Program-made: the position numbers and the translations under genes
Part shown: positions 1 to 9,774 of the stretch, piece after piece
How the letters are laid out: each line of letters opens with the position of its first letter
How positions within the stretch are numbered: position 1 is the stretch's first letter
Assembly (NCBI RefSeq): GCF_000234355.1
Contig: NZ_AGQV01000010.1
Coordinates: 248,001 to 312,000, forward strand
Source of the DNA: Gluconobacter morbifer G707
Lineage (GTDB): Bacteria; Pseudomonadota; Alphaproteobacteria; Acetobacterales; Acetobacteraceae
DNA: 64,000 bases
Direction: 5' to 3'
Notes under the pieces: generated by a model
Database searches by the model: none
Told to the model about the DNA's origin: nothing
What the model saw: only the letters and a program-made list of their open reading frames with translations

Positions 1-1326
1 CCCGTCTCCTCCATGAAGGAAGGAGATGCTTACATCACGAACGATCCGTGGATGGGAACAGGGCATCTCAACGATTTCGTCATCACCACCCCGGCATTTC
101 ACAAAGGGCGTCTGGTTGGGTTGTTTTCCTGCACCAGTCATCTGATGGATATCGGAGGCTTGGGCAATGGCCCCGAGGCGACAGACGTTTTCATGGAAGG
201 TCTGTCGATCCCCATGCTGAAACTGATCGATCGGGGACGGGTCAACGAAACACTGATGGCCATGATCCGCGCCAATACCCGCCTGCCGGTAGATACGGAA
301 GGGGACACCTACTCTCTGGCGGCGTGTAACGATGTCGGTGTGCGAGCCCTGTGCGACATGATGGACGAATTCCGGCTCGACACTCTCGATCCTCTAGCCG
401 ATTTCATCATCGAGCGGTCCCGACAAGCCGTTCTGGACAAGATCGCAGCACTCCCACAGGGCACATGGTCCCATGAGATGACGATCGACGGCTACAACGC
501 GCCCCTGACGCTCAAGGCAAGGCTCACGGTCAGTGAAGGCCAGGTCAGTGTCAGCTATGACGGTTCGCCTCCGGCCGTAGGTCGCGGGATCAATGTTCCA
601 ATGGCCTATACGCGGGCCTATACGGTCTTCGGACTGGCCTGCGCCATCTCGCCAGACGTTCCCAACAATGCAGGCTCCCTTGCGCCCTATCATGTCGAGG
701 CGCCGGAAGGGTCCGTCCTGAACGCCCTGCGCCCTGCGCCCGTCTCCTCCCGTCATGTCATCGGACAGATGCTGCCGGACATGGTGTTCGGGTGCCTGCG
801 CGCACCGCTTCCCGACAGGGTCCCGGCAGAAGGTACATCCTGCCTGTGGAACATTGCGGTCCGAGGCCAGTGGCTTCCCAAGGGTGCTGTCGCGTCCCAG
901 ACCTATGCTCTTGCCATCACAACGAATGGTGGTACCGGCGCCCGTCCGGGGCTGAATGGTCTTTCCGCAACAGCCTTCCCCTCAGGTGTTCATGGCACCC
1001 CGGTAGAAATCGCGGAAATCCAGTGTCCACTCATCTTCTGGGAAAAGGAACTCCGCGAGAACAGTGGCGGGGCCGGCCAGACAAAAGGCGGCGACGGACA
1101 GACCATGAGGATCGGTACGACGCAGAAGCAGCCATTCGAACTGCTGGCAGCGTTTGACCGCGTCGATCATCCGGCCCGCGGGGCACTCGGCGGTCAGGAC
1201 GGTGCCGCAGGCCGTGTCGAAACAGCGTCAGGCCGGAAACTCGCCGGCAAGGGCCTCCAGGTCCTTGAACCGGACGAGGTCCTCGTTCTCATGACACCAG
1301 GCGGCGGCGGTCTGGGCGCTCCCTGA
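1..1326 (+). CDS. Hydantoinase B/oxoprolinase family protein (5' truncated)
   Basis: The frame is open from base 1, so the true start lies outside the window and only the last 441 codons are seen. The protein matches the HyuB family, the large subunit of ATP-dependent N-methylhydantoinase and 5-oxoprolinase-type enzymes. Family marks include an early YITNDPWMGTGHLND segment, a central NVPMAYTRAYTVFG segment and a glycine-rich C-terminal tail ending in MTPGGGGLGAP, where these proteins carry a conserved GGGG-type stretch. It normally pairs with a HyuA subunit, which would be upstream of the window. The substrate cannot be read from the sequence; hydantoins, 5-oxoproline or related cyclic amides are the family options. 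Confidence 0.88.
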   Translation, partial: PVSSMKEGDAYITNDPWMGTGHLNDFVITTPAFHKGRLVGLFSCTSHLMDIGGLGNGPEATDVFMEGLSIPMLKLIDRGRVNETLMAMIRANTRLPVDTEGDTYSLAACNDVGVRALCDMMDEFRLDTLDPLADFIIERSRQAVLDKIAALPQGTWSHEMTIDGYNAPLTLKARLTVSEGQVSVSYDGSPPAVGRGINVPMAYTRAYTVFGLACAISPDVPNNAGSLAPYHVEAPEGSVLNALRPAPVSSRHVIGQMLPDMVFGCLRAPLPDRVPAEGTSCLWNIAVRGQWLPKGAVASQTYALAITTNGGTGARPGLNGLSATAFPSGVHGTPVEIAEIQCPLIFWEKELRENSGGAGQTKGGDGQTMRIGTTQKQPFELLAAFDRVDHPARGALGGQDGAAGRVETASGRKLAGKGLQVLEPDEVLVLMTPGGGGLGAP

Positions 1327-1338
1327 GACGGGCTTGTA

Positions 1339-1365
1339 CGTCCCTCTCTGTCAGGAAGAGGGACG
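1339..1365. terminator. Bidirectional terminator-like hairpin
   Basis: A perfect 9-bp stem (CGTCCCTCT paired with AGAGGGACG) around a 9-base loop sits between the convergent hydantoinase-B and 2-hydroxyacid dehydrogenase genes. Neither side has a long T tract, so it is a weak intrinsic terminator or a convergent-gene barrier. The position between two gene ends supports the reading. Confidence 0.5.
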
Positions 1366-1379
1366 CAGGCTCATAATGG

Positions 1380-2324
1380 TCAGAGACAGTGCGGCGGAAC
1401 ACGTCCCGCGAGGGCATCCTGAACCTGTGACGCACACAGCATCGCCATCCGGCGCAGGGCCTCCTCGGTTGTCGCACCAATATGCGGCGTCAGAACGACA
1501 TTCGGCGCTCCCAGCAGTGGATCATCCGGAAGAGGAGGCTCAGGCGACATTACGTCCAGTCCTGCACCCCCAAGATGCCCTGTCGCCAGAGCCTTCGCGA
1601 GTGCGGGGCCATCCACTTCTCCCCCACGGCTGGTGTTGATCAGGATCGCCCCCTGTTTCAGGCGGGACAGGGCCGAAGCGTCAATTGTGGGACGACCACT
1701 TCCCTGCGCAGGACGATGTAGCGACAGCACGTCAGATGCGATCAGAAGATCATCAAGACTGTCCGCCCGTTCCACACCTGCAGTTTTGAAGGCGTCTGCC
1801 GGAACACTCGGAGACCAGGCAATGATCCGCATGCCCAGCCCCTGTCCCGCAATCTGTGCAACATGCCGGGCGATGGCTCCGAACCCGACCAACCCAAGCG
1901 TCCGCGTATGCAACTCTATGCCCTTGCCTGTATAGCGGAACTCCCAGTTGCCCTTTCGCACGGCACGATCCGCTTCACAGATACGACGCACAACCGCCAG
2001 CAGAAGTCCTATGGTCATTTCCGCAACGGACCGACTGTTGGTGTTGGGCGCATTCGTGATCAGAACTCCGCGCGCAGCCGCTGCGGCCTTGGCAATCCGG
2101 TTTGTTCCCGAACCGTGGCATGAAATGATTTTCAGGTTCGGCGCCGCTTTCAGAGCCTCTTCACTGAATCCCAGATCACGGGTGATGACTGCATCGGCAT
2201 CTCCGACCTCGTGGATAACGGCATCCATCGTGGGCGCCGTGGCATATCGGGTTCTGATTCCCGCTGCATTCAGACAGGTTACGGCATCGGGATGAATCTT
2301 TTGTGTAATGAAACACAGGCTCAT
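1380..2324 (-). CDS. D-isomer-specific 2-hydroxyacid dehydrogenase
   Basis: This is an NAD(P)-dependent dehydrogenase of the D-3-phosphoglycerate/D-lactate dehydrogenase superfamily, interconverting a 2-keto acid and a D-2-hydroxy acid in the cytoplasm. A Rossmann nucleotide loop GLVGFGAIARHVA lies near the middle, followed by INTSRGGEVDG and by LTPHIGATTEEA, which holds the catalytic His. The length (about 314 residues) fits the short single-substrate enzymes and there is no ACT domain, so it is unlikely to be a full SerA. The start MSLCFITQ was chosen because the upstream in-frame extension looks non-coding; no strong ribosome binding site is visible. The substrate is unknown. Confidence 0.85.
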   Translation of the reverse strand: MSLCFITQKIHPDAVTCLNAAGIRTRYATAPTMDAVIHEVGDADAVITRDLGFSEEALKAAPNLKIISCHGSGTNRIAKAAAAARGVLITNAPNTNSRSVAEMTIGLLLAVVRRICEADRAVRKGNWEFRYTGKGIELHTRTLGLVGFGAIARHVAQIAGQGLGMRIIAWSPSVPADAFKTAGVERADSLDDLLIASDVLSLHRPAQGSGRPTIDASALSRLKQGAILINTSRGGEVDGPALAKALATGHLGGAGLDVMSPEPPLPDDPLLGAPNVVLTPHIGATTEEALRRMAMLCASQVQDALAGRVPPHCL

Positions 2325-2611
2325 ATCACTGGTTTTTCCAAGGTCGGGGGATGGATATGGTGGGATGATGACATACAGGCCCCCGTTGTCCATGCCAAAA
2401 AAGGTCTTCCATCCGACCTGTTGTCCAGATGCATGATCCAAAAGAGGAGAAAGAAATCCCTTAATGCTGGAAGAAAAATCCTGTTCAGATCCCTCTATAA
2501 GCTGGTGACGTGCCCTGCCCGGTTCTGCCAGGAAGTCCGGAATTCATACCCCGATTGATCTGGTATCGTTCTGGAATTACCCTTGTCCGGGAAAACAGGG
2601 ATACCATCTCC

Positions 2612-4135
2612 ATGCGGTCTGCCGACATCGCCGTAATCTGCGGGTACTTTCTGGCCCTGCCGGTTGTCGCAATCCTGCTGGCACGGCGTGGCAAATCATC
2701 AGACGATTTCCTTACGGCTTCCCATGATCTGCCATGGTGGGCGATTTGCCTGTCTCTTGTCGCTACTGAAACATCCACCCTGACATTCATCAGCATTCCC
2801 GGTGTCAGTTATCTGAACGGCATGGTCTTCCTTGGGCTGGCCGGAGGCTATCTTATCGGGCGCCTGATCGTCGCAATATGGTTTCTGCCGCTTTATGCGC
2901 AGGGACGCATGCGCAGCGCATATCAGTATCTCGGGCATCGTTTCGGCGGAGCTCTCCAGCGTGCTGCATCCGGCGCATTTCTGATAACGCGGCTTCTGGC
3001 TGAAGGCGTACGGCTGTCCTCGGGTCTGTTACCCCTGCTCTGGATCCTGCGACACAACCATGTCGAGGCAGGCTCTCTGACCATTCTGGTCCTCATCATG
3101 TGTTTCACTCTTGTTTACACAATGATCGGCGGACTGCGAGCTGTTGTCTGGTCTGATACGATCCAGCTTTTCATTTATCTTCTCGGCGCAGCGGCCTGCG
3201 TCATGCTTCTTGCGAATGCGCTTCCGGCAGACGGCTGGCAGACGGCGTGGCATGCCGGAAAAATGTGGCCCTTCCATAACCAGAGTCTCGCTAACCTGCT
3301 GTCTGACCCATTCACCCCGCTCGCAGCCCTGATCGGTGGCACCATCGTCTCGATCGCATCGCACGGAACAGACCAGCTCATGGTGCAGCGTCTGCTGGCC
3401 GCCCGGAACCTACGGGACGCCCGCTATGCCCTGATTGGCAGTGCCTTTGTCGTTGCCCTGCTGTTTGGCCTTCTGTCGGTACTGGGGGTGGAACTCTGGA
3501 TAGACCATGGTGGCGCATCCCTGTCATCCCTTAGGCTGAATGGTCCGGATGACCTCTTCCCGGGTTATATCGTATCCGGCCTCCCGACAGGACTGGAAGG
3601 GCTGCTGCTGGCCGGAATTCTCAGCGCCACGATGGGATCCCTGTCCTCAACGCTCAATGCCATGGTTGATGCGACACTCACCGATTTCGGCACCCTGCCG
3701 CAACGCATTCTGACACAACTGGGCCGTCATCTGGGTTTCCTCGAGAAAGGCCTCTTTGCCCCCCGCCTCATGACGCTGTTCTGGTGCGTCTGCCTTGTGG
3801 CCGTAACCCTCCGCTTCACGGACGGCACACAGTCTGCCGTCATTCTTGGTCTGACGATTGCCGGCTGGTCTTATGGCCCGACGCTCGGCGCTTTTCTTTT
3901 TGGCATGCTGTACCCTTCCACCAGCCTCCGAGATGCCATGACAGGCTTTCTCGTGTCCCTGTGCGGCATGGCCATCGTCATGGTCCTGCTTCAGAGTGCC
4001 GGCAGGCCCCTGGCCTTCCCCTGGCTTGTCCCGCTCGGTATTGCCGGCATGATGATACCGGCGCGTCTTTCAATGTTTTTTACAGCCGGAAAACGTTCGG
4101 CGTTTCTTCAGCCTTCCAGACATGAAAAGGACTGA
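2612..4135 (+). CDS. Sodium:solute symporter family transporter, candidate MurNAc/anhMurNAc importer
   Basis: This multi-spanning inner-membrane protein of about 507 residues is rich in hydrophobic segments from residue 5 to the C-terminus. It fits the SSS (SLC5-like) family, with SDDFLTASHDLPWWA early and a TETSTLTFISIPG segment in the second helix region. The start MRSADIAV was preferred over an upstream in-frame ATG because it begins the first membrane helix and follows a CAGGGA sequence. It ends 2-5 bases before murQ, so the two are almost certainly co-transcribed. By context it may import N-acetylmuramic acid or anhydro-muropeptide sugars, a role played by the PTS protein MurP in enterics. 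That substrate is an inference. Confidence 0.85.
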   Translation: MRSADIAVICGYFLALPVVAILLARRGKSSDDFLTASHDLPWWAICLSLVATETSTLTFISIPGVSYLNGMVFLGLAGGYLIGRLIVAIWFLPLYAQGRMRSAYQYLGHRFGGALQRAASGAFLITRLLAEGVRLSSGLLPLLWILRHNHVEAGSLTILVLIMCFTLVYTMIGGLRAVVWSDTIQLFIYLLGAAACVMLLANALPADGWQTAWHAGKMWPFHNQSLANLLSDPFTPLAALIGGTIVSIASHGTDQLMVQRLLAARNLRDARYALIGSAFVVALLFGLLSVLGVELWIDHGGASLSSLRLNGPDDLFPGYIVSGLPTGLEGLLLAGILSATMGSLSSTLNAMVDATLTDFGTLPQRILTQLGRHLGFLEKGLFAPRLMTLFWCVCLVAVTLRFTDGTQSAVILGLTIAGWSYGPTLGAFLFGMLYPSTSLRDAMTGFLVSLCGMAIVMVLLQSAGRPLAFPWLVPLGIAGMMIPARLSMFFTAGKRSAFLQPSRHEKD

Positions 4136-4140
4136 CATTG

Positions 4141-5067
4141 ATGATTTCGAAGAGCAGTAAGCATCCTGAGCCAGTGGCGGGAACCGAAAGTCAGGATCCG
4201 CGCTATGTCGATATTGACCTGTGGCCTGTTACATCGGTGCTGGAAGCCCTGGCTGAATCCCAGATGACTGCGACAGCCGTAGTACGCTCAGCCGTTCCCC
4301 AGATGAACGAGGCCGTCACGGCCGCACTGCCCAGACTTCGTTCCGGCGGCAGGCTGTTTTACGTCGGTGCCGGAACTTCCGGGCGTATCGGTCTTCAGGA
4401 TGGCGTCGAACTCAGTCCGACATTCGGGTGGCCGGATGACCGGCTTGTCCTGATGCTGGCGGGCGGGACACAGGCCGTGTTTGCTTCCGTTGAAGGCGCG
4501 GAAGATGATGAAAAGACGGCTCGGGAAGAGATCCTGTCCCATCAACCCGGTCCCGATGATGTTGTTTTCGGAATCGCCGCCAGCGGATCGACACCCTATA
4601 CCTGCGCAGCCATTGCCGCTGCCCGGTCCATGGGAGCACTGACCATTGGTATCAGTTCCAACCCTGACGGACGTCTGCTGAAAGACGCGGACCATGGCAT
4701 TACGATCGTCACGGGTGCTGAAGTCATCTCTGGTTCAACACGCCTAAAAGCCGGGACAGCCCAGAAAGCAGTTCTGAACCTTCTGTCAACGACACTGATG
4801 ATCCAGCTTGGCCATGCCTACCGGGGACAGATGGTGGATATGCGCGTAGTTAATGACAAACTCGCAAGACGCGCGGCCCATATGGTGCACCTGCTCGCCG
4901 GTGGCACATCACAAGACGTCGAAGCAGCCCTTGCCGCCAGCCATCAGAATGTCAAACGCGCGCTCCTCATCCGTTCAGGCATGAACGCGGAAGAGGCTGA
5001 AGCTGCGCTGAAAAAGCATGCCGGAAACCTGCGCGCCATTCTGGACGTCCGACCAGAGCAGAACTGA
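4141..5067 (+). CDS. murQ: N-acetylmuramic acid 6-phosphate etherase
   Basis: MurQ cleaves the D-lactyl ether of N-acetylmuramic acid 6-phosphate to give GlcNAc-6-phosphate and D-lactate, in cytoplasmic peptidoglycan recycling. Family motifs are clear: the SIS sugar-phosphate loop YVGAGTSGRIG near residue 79, GIAASGSTPYT, SSNPDGRL, and EVISGSTRLKAGTAQK, which carries active-site residues. The length of about 308 residues is normal. An ATG at 4141 and a TTG at 4138 are both usable after AAAAGG; ATG was taken. It follows the symporter directly, and anmK lies 670 bases downstream with a regulator scar between. D-lactate produced here could be used by a dehydrogenase elsewhere. Confidence 0.95.
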   Translation: MISKSSKHPEPVAGTESQDPRYVDIDLWPVTSVLEALAESQMTATAVVRSAVPQMNEAVTAALPRLRSGGRLFYVGAGTSGRIGLQDGVELSPTFGWPDDRLVLMLAGGTQAVFASVEGAEDDEKTAREEILSHQPGPDDVVFGIAASGSTPYTCAAIAAARSMGALTIGISSNPDGRLLKDADHGITIVTGAEVISGSTRLKAGTAQKAVLNLLSTTLMIQLGHAYRGQMVDMRVVNDKLARRAAHMVHLLAGGTSQDVEAALAASHQNVKRALLIRSGMNAEEAEAALKKHAGNLRAILDVRPEQN

Positions 5068-5095
5068 AAACGGACATGGACGCGACGCACTCAGG

Positions 5096-5323
5096 CGATC
5101 TGTTTCCGTTGCTCACGTCAGCCCGGGTAGTGCACAAATCCCTATCCCTGAAACGCTCCGGGTAACCAGGGATCTGATCCTCAGTGGCAGCCTGCATGCG
5201 GGAAAACGGCATTCCAGCACTGAGCGTCGTCTCGTGCTGGCCGTTCACAAAATTCTGGAACGGCTGGAAAACGCCATCCTGCCAACACGGCTCTTAGGAG
5301 CAGGACTGTTCGTTGTACGATAG
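5096..5323 (+). pseudogene. Degenerate GntR-type regulator N-terminus
   Basis: The translation resembles the winged-helix part of a GntR/FadR regulator. TRDLILSGSLHAGKR recalls the usual LRDLILSGELPPGERLSE, and ILERLENAIL followed by RLLGAGLFVVR recalls the recognition wing ending in GRGxFV. About 15 residues that normally lie between these parts (the LGVSRTPV turn) are missing, and the frame stops right after the wing with no recognisable effector domain. It is best read as the scar of a regulator of the murQ-anmK group. The similarity was judged by eye. Confidence 0.45.
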
Positions 5324-5737
5324 ATCCAGCATGTTCCGGCCAGCCTATCCGAATCTTCCAATGATCTGCGTGCAAGGAATTTCGGCGTCAGTCTGGTCTG
5401 ACGGGAAAACTACCGCTGCAGATGTGGTGCCCTAGGAATTGCTTCAGCTCCTCCAGCCCCATCTGCGCCAGATCAGGATTGTGCATGGCAACCCCGTGAC
5501 CGCCATTACACAGCGGGCTCTGACAAAGCTGGTCAGAATATTACAGCGCTTTCAGGCCTCTGATAGTTACGAAACAGGAAGTAGGCCCTTTTCCTGTCAG
5601 CCTTTCCACGGCCGTCCTCAATCTCTAACATTGTTCTTTCCCGAACGATGGACGCGTTCCCGAAATCATCTTCTCCTGCTATCGCGCAACTTCATACGAT
5701 TTTGCCGTTGAACGCCGGGCCATGGAAAACAGAACCG
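5324..5737. other. Non-coding stretch before anmK
   Basis: No convincing gene is seen in these 414 bases. Short open frames exist in it but none has a recognisable product or a good ribosome binding site. It probably holds further debris of the GntR-type gene and the anmK promoter. Confidence 0.4.
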
Positions 5738-6868
5738 ATGCAATACCTGACAGCCATAGGATTGATGAGCGGAACCTCTCTGGATGGCGTTGACGCAGCC
5801 ATGGTCCGCACTGACGGAAAAAATATCGCTGAACGCGGTCCAGGCATCAGCATCGCCTATTCTCCGGAACTCCGGGCCCGCGCCCGGAATCTGTTGTCAC
5901 GTGCATCGCGCCTGCAACCCAATGACCCCGAACTGATTGCTGTCGAGCGCGATATCACCCTCTGTCACGTCGAAGCCGTCGAGGCATTACGCAGCAGCAT
6001 TGGCAAGGTTGACCTGATCGGTTTCCATGGCCAGACCCTGCTCCACGCCCCGGAAGAAGGGCGGACATGGCAGGTCGGAGATGCCGCACTCCTGTCTGAG
6101 AAAACCGGCCTCGCAGTCGTTCATGATTTTCGCAGCGCTGATGTCGCTGCCGGAGGTGAAGGAGCCCCTCTGGCCCCCTGGTACCATCAGGCCCTCCTGC
6201 GGGACCGGAGCAAGACAACTGCCATCCTCAATATTGGAGGTGTGGCCAACATAACGCTCATCGGGGCGGATGGAAGCATTTATGCCTGCGATACCGGACC
6301 CGGCAATGCCCTTCTGGATGACTGGGCTTTTTCCAAGACAGGCGTGGCCTGTGATGTTGATGGTGCCCTCGCGCAGGTTGGTACCGTTCACAGGGATATT
6401 CTGGAACCGCTTCTCGCGGATCCCTACTTTTCCCGCCCCGCTCCCAAGTCCCTGGATCGCCTGACCTTCCATCGTGCCATGGGCGCGGTGCAGAGACTTT
6501 CCCCGGAAGATGGCGCGGCGACCCTGACCGCCTTCACGGTAGAAGCCATTTACCGGACCCTGCTGCCGCTCACACCGGACATTTGGTACGTCTGTGGGGG
6601 CGGACGACATAACCCTGCCCTCATGGACGCGCTGAAACGGACTCTGGACGCGCCCGTATGGCCGGTCGAAACATTAGGATGGAACGGTGACAATCTGGAA
6701 GCCGAATGCTTCGGATTTCTGGCCGTCCGATCATTGAGAGGACTACCGCTATCCGCCCCCGGCATAACGGGTGCTCCTGCCTTCATCAGCGGTGGCCGGC
6801 TTACATGCGCGGGCCTTGCTCCCATACCGGACTGGCTGGCCAATCCGGAACCGGCATCAGGACCATGA
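5738..6868 (+). CDS. anmK: Anhydro-N-acetylmuramic acid kinase
   Basis: AnmK hydrolyses the 1,6-anhydro bond of anhMurNAc and phosphorylates it with ATP to MurNAc-6-phosphate, the substrate of MurQ. The start MQYLTAIG leads directly into the signature GLMSGTSLDGVDAAMV. Later come FHGQTLLHAPEE, ILNIGGVANIT, CDTGPGNALLDDW and the nucleotide-site GGGRHNPALM. The length of about 376 residues is typical. An upstream in-frame ATG at 5648 only adds unrelated residues. Together with the symporter and murQ this makes a compact cell-wall sugar recycling group. It converges on flhA with a 9-base gap. Confidence 0.95.
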   Translation: MQYLTAIGLMSGTSLDGVDAAMVRTDGKNIAERGPGISIAYSPELRARARNLLSRASRLQPNDPELIAVERDITLCHVEAVEALRSSIGKVDLIGFHGQTLLHAPEEGRTWQVGDAALLSEKTGLAVVHDFRSADVAAGGEGAPLAPWYHQALLRDRSKTTAILNIGGVANITLIGADGSIYACDTGPGNALLDDWAFSKTGVACDVDGALAQVGTVHRDILEPLLADPYFSRPAPKSLDRLTFHRAMGAVQRLSPEDGAATLTAFTVEAIYRTLLPLTPDIWYVCGGGRHNPALMDALKRTLDAPVWPVETLGWNGDNLEAECFGFLAVRSLRGLPLSAPGITGAPAFISGGRLTCAGLAPIPDWLANPEPASGP

Positions 6869-6877
6869 GGTCGTCTG

Positions 6878-9028
6878 TCAAATGATATTACCGACCGTCC
6901 TGATCCGTGATCGCACCGATATCTCATCCTGAGCCAGCACCTGGGTCGAAGGGTGCATTCTTTCCATGATGCCCCGGACAGGGCGGCGCAACTGGGATGA
7001 CACGAGAATAACCGGACTTTCCTTGAGCAGCGCACTCTTATCAAGAGCCTGCCGCAGGGCCGCAACAAAATCCTTCAGCCGCGATGGTGGCAGCGTCAAC
7101 TGCCGGTCATCAGGCGGGCCACCGATATTTTCAGATAACGTCATTTCCCACTCGGGGCTGAGTGTCACAACAGGAATGTAGCCGTTCGGCCCCGTGACAG
7201 ATGCGCTGATCTGTCGTGCCAGCCGCATCCTGACATGGGCCGTCAGTCCCGACACTGTTTTCAGCCCCTGCCCGCAGCCTTCCTGCAGGGCTTCAAGGAT
7301 GCTGGACAGATCCCGTATGGAAACTCTTTCCGCAAGAAGGGCCTGCAGCACCCGTTGCAATGTGCTGACCGACAACTGGGAAGGAATGAGATCGACGACC
7401 AGCTTCTGCTGATCACGCGGCATCTCATCCAGAAGTTTCTGCGTTTCGGTATAGGACAGGAGATCGGACATGTTTTCACGGACCATTTCCGTGAGATGTG
7501 TGATGATGACGCTGGCCGGATCGACAACCGTATAGCCTTTCATCAGCGCACTTTCCCGCAGGTTCTGCGACACCCAGAGCGCAGGCAGACCAAAGGCCGG
7601 TTCTTTTGTCGCCTCTCCCTCAAGTTCGGGAAGACCACCCTCCGGCGCCATGACCAGCAGGCTGTTGACCCGGATGTCCCCGCTGGAAACTTCGATTTCC
7701 TTGATTTTTATGACATATTTATTGGGATCGATGCTCAGGTTATCCTGAATCCTGACAGGCGGCAGGATAAATCCCATCTCTGATGCAATCGTTCTCCGCA
7801 AAACCTGAATTTGACCTGTCAGACGCGCATTTTCACCATTCGCGATGGACAGCAGATTGAACCCCAGTTCAAGCCGTAGCAGATCCACCCGCAGGCTCTC
7901 GGAAATCGGTACGTCCTGCGGAACCGTTTTTTCCGGCGGTTCAATCGTATCACCTTCTTCGTCTGTCGCAGGCAGAGGCGTACGATACCGCTTCCAGGCC
8001 GAGGCTCCACATAAAAGCGCGAGACACAGGAACGGGACCGTGGGCAATCCGGGGATCAGCGCCAGAACCGTTGCAGCGCCCGTTGCCAGCGCCAGAGGCT
8101 TGGGATTTCCAGCCAGCTGACGGACCAGCGTAATGTCAGCCGCCCCTTCCGTCCCCCCCTTGGTAACGACGATACCAGAGGCCGTAGACACCAGAAGCGC
8201 CGGGATCTGGGAGACAAGGCCGTCACCGATCGTCAGAGTCGTGAAAGTCGCCGCGGCATCGGTCACGCTCATCCCGTGCCTGACAATCCCTATGACCAGC
8301 CCCCCTACGATGTTGATGGCCGTAATGATCAGACTGGCAATGGCATCACCCCGGACAAACTTGGCCGCACCGTCCATGGCCCCGTAAAAACCGCTTTCTT
8401 CTTCGAGTTCTTTCCGCTTCTTTTTGGCGACCTGATCCGTGATCGCGCCAGCTGACAGCTCCGCATCAATGGCCATCTGCTTGCCGGGCATGGCATCCAG
8501 AGAAAACCGGGCGGCCACTTCCGCAATCCGCCCCGATCCCTTGGTGATGACCATGAAGTTTACGACCAGCAGGATCGCAAACAGGATGGCGCCGATGACA
8601 ACATCCCCCCCCATCAGGAAGCCACCAAAAGCCGCGACAACATGGCCTGCCGCGTAAGCGCCTTCATGGCCATGGCTCAGGATCAGACGCGTCGTAGCCA
8701 CTTCAAGGGAAAGACGAAGCAGCGTCGTCAACAATAGGAGGGTTGGAAACGACGTAAAATCCAAGGGGCGCTTCAGAAACAGGGCGACCATCAGTACCAG
8801 AACCGAACCGGTTAGGGACAGCGCAAGCCCTACATCCAGAACAAAGGTGGGCAAAGGCAGGATCAGGATGGAAAGAAGTGCCGCAACGGAAAGCGCAAGC
8901 CCGATATCCGTGCCGGGTATCCAGCGGCGTCCTTTGACCAGCCACGCAGGCAGACGGATATTCCGCTCCAGTTCGCTCAGAAAATTCGGCTTGCGAATGG
9001 GAAGGGCAGTCTTTTGGGTTTCGCTCAT
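6878..9028 (-). CDS. flhA: Flagellar biosynthesis protein FlhA
   Basis: FlhA is the nonameric export gate of the flagellar type III secretion system. The N-terminal half (about residues 40-335) holds the membrane helices. The FHIPEP-family signature follows with RFSLDAMPGKQMAIDAELSAG-like residues, split here by a charged KKKRKELEEESGFYG loop that binds other gate parts. The C-terminal half is the cytosolic ring domain that docks chaperones and ends in VRSRIRTVGNII. At 716 residues it is slightly longer than enteric FlhA. No other flagellar gene is adjacent in the window. It implies that the organism makes flagella. Confidence 0.96.
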   Translation of the reverse strand: MSETQKTALPIRKPNFLSELERNIRLPAWLVKGRRWIPGTDIGLALSVAALLSILILPLPTFVLDVGLALSLTGSVLVLMVALFLKRPLDFTSFPTLLLLTTLLRLSLEVATTRLILSHGHEGAYAAGHVVAAFGGFLMGGDVVIGAILFAILLVVNFMVITKGSGRIAEVAARFSLDAMPGKQMAIDAELSAGAITDQVAKKKRKELEEESGFYGAMDGAAKFVRGDAIASLIITAINIVGGLVIGIVRHGMSVTDAAATFTTLTIGDGLVSQIPALLVSTASGIVVTKGGTEGAADITLVRQLAGNPKPLALATGAATVLALIPGLPTVPFLCLALLCGASAWKRYRTPLPATDEEGDTIEPPEKTVPQDVPISESLRVDLLRLELGFNLLSIANGENARLTGQIQVLRRTIASEMGFILPPVRIQDNLSIDPNKYVIKIKEIEVSSGDIRVNSLLVMAPEGGLPELEGEATKEPAFGLPALWVSQNLRESALMKGYTVVDPASVIITHLTEMVRENMSDLLSYTETQKLLDEMPRDQQKLVVDLIPSQLSVSTLQRVLQALLAERVSIRDLSSILEALQEGCGQGLKTVSGLTAHVRMRLARQISASVTGPNGYIPVVTLSPEWEMTLSENIGGPPDDRQLTLPPSRLKDFVAALRQALDKSALLKESPVILVSSQLRRPVRGIMERMHPSTQVLAQDEISVRSRIRTVGNII

Positions 9029-9249
9029 CTGGCCATATTGTCACGTCATCTGCACGGCCCCGGCTTTTCCTCCGAGACCTTCTATGTATTTTCAAATGTC
9101 TTAATTATTCCTTTAGAGACGCCGTCTGCCGCGATGCGACCAGACCTGGACAGGAAAGACGGCAGGCGCCGGCATTCCACCCATTCCCCTGCAAGGACGT
9201 TTCTGGCAAGACGCCTGAGACGTCACCTTCCGCCTGACCGGAGCTTTCC

Positions 9250-9765
9250 ATGCGCGATCGTCCAGACACTTCATCCGTGCAACGGGACCACTCGGCTCCG
9301 GAACACGCGGCGCCTTCCGCTGTGACGAGCAACATCCTGGGCAACCGCGAAACGGTTGCCCATTTGGTCAGAACATTCTTGCTGACTGTTGCCGCCATTT
9401 TTGAGGACGTTATGGACGGCATCGAAAAACCGGAACATGAGAATGTCGGTCAGAAATGCATCGAAATGGGTCAGATCTTCAGCGGACAAAACGCTCTCTA
9501 TGTGACCAATCCGGACTGGAACGGCGCCCCGCTGGCCCGTTACCTGCAGGACCACACCGGCATGCATGCCGATGATACGGACGAGACACCTTCTGACACC
9601 ATCACCAGCTATTTTGCTGAAAAATCCGGGGAATGGGTCAACTGCATGGTCCGCAACAACCTGAATGAGATCAGCGATGATGAAACCCAGAAATGGGTTA
9701 ACAGGACGCTGGTGCAAATGACCTATGATCTGATGGGAGAACAACCCTCTGGCGCTGCTCCCTGA
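9250..9765 (+). CDS. Hypothetical protein next to flhA
   Basis: I do not recognise this 171-residue protein. The start is supported by GGAG seven bases upstream. The first 35 residues are polar and probably disordered. A helix-rich body follows with a stretch HLVRTFLLTVAAIFEDVMDGI that could be amphipathic rather than membrane spanning, and the rest is acidic with many D, E and N. There is no signal peptide or Cys motif. It is divergent from flhA, with about 220 bases between, and convergent with a small minus-strand ORF. Confidence 0.7.
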   Translation: MRDRPDTSSVQRDHSAPEHAAPSAVTSNILGNRETVAHLVRTFLLTVAAIFEDVMDGIEKPEHENVGQKCIEMGQIFSGQNALYVTNPDWNGAPLARYLQDHTGMHADDTDETPSDTITSYFAEKSGEWVNCMVRNNLNEISDDETQKWVNRTLVQMTYDLMGEQPSGAAP

Positions 9766-9774
9766 ACACTTGCG

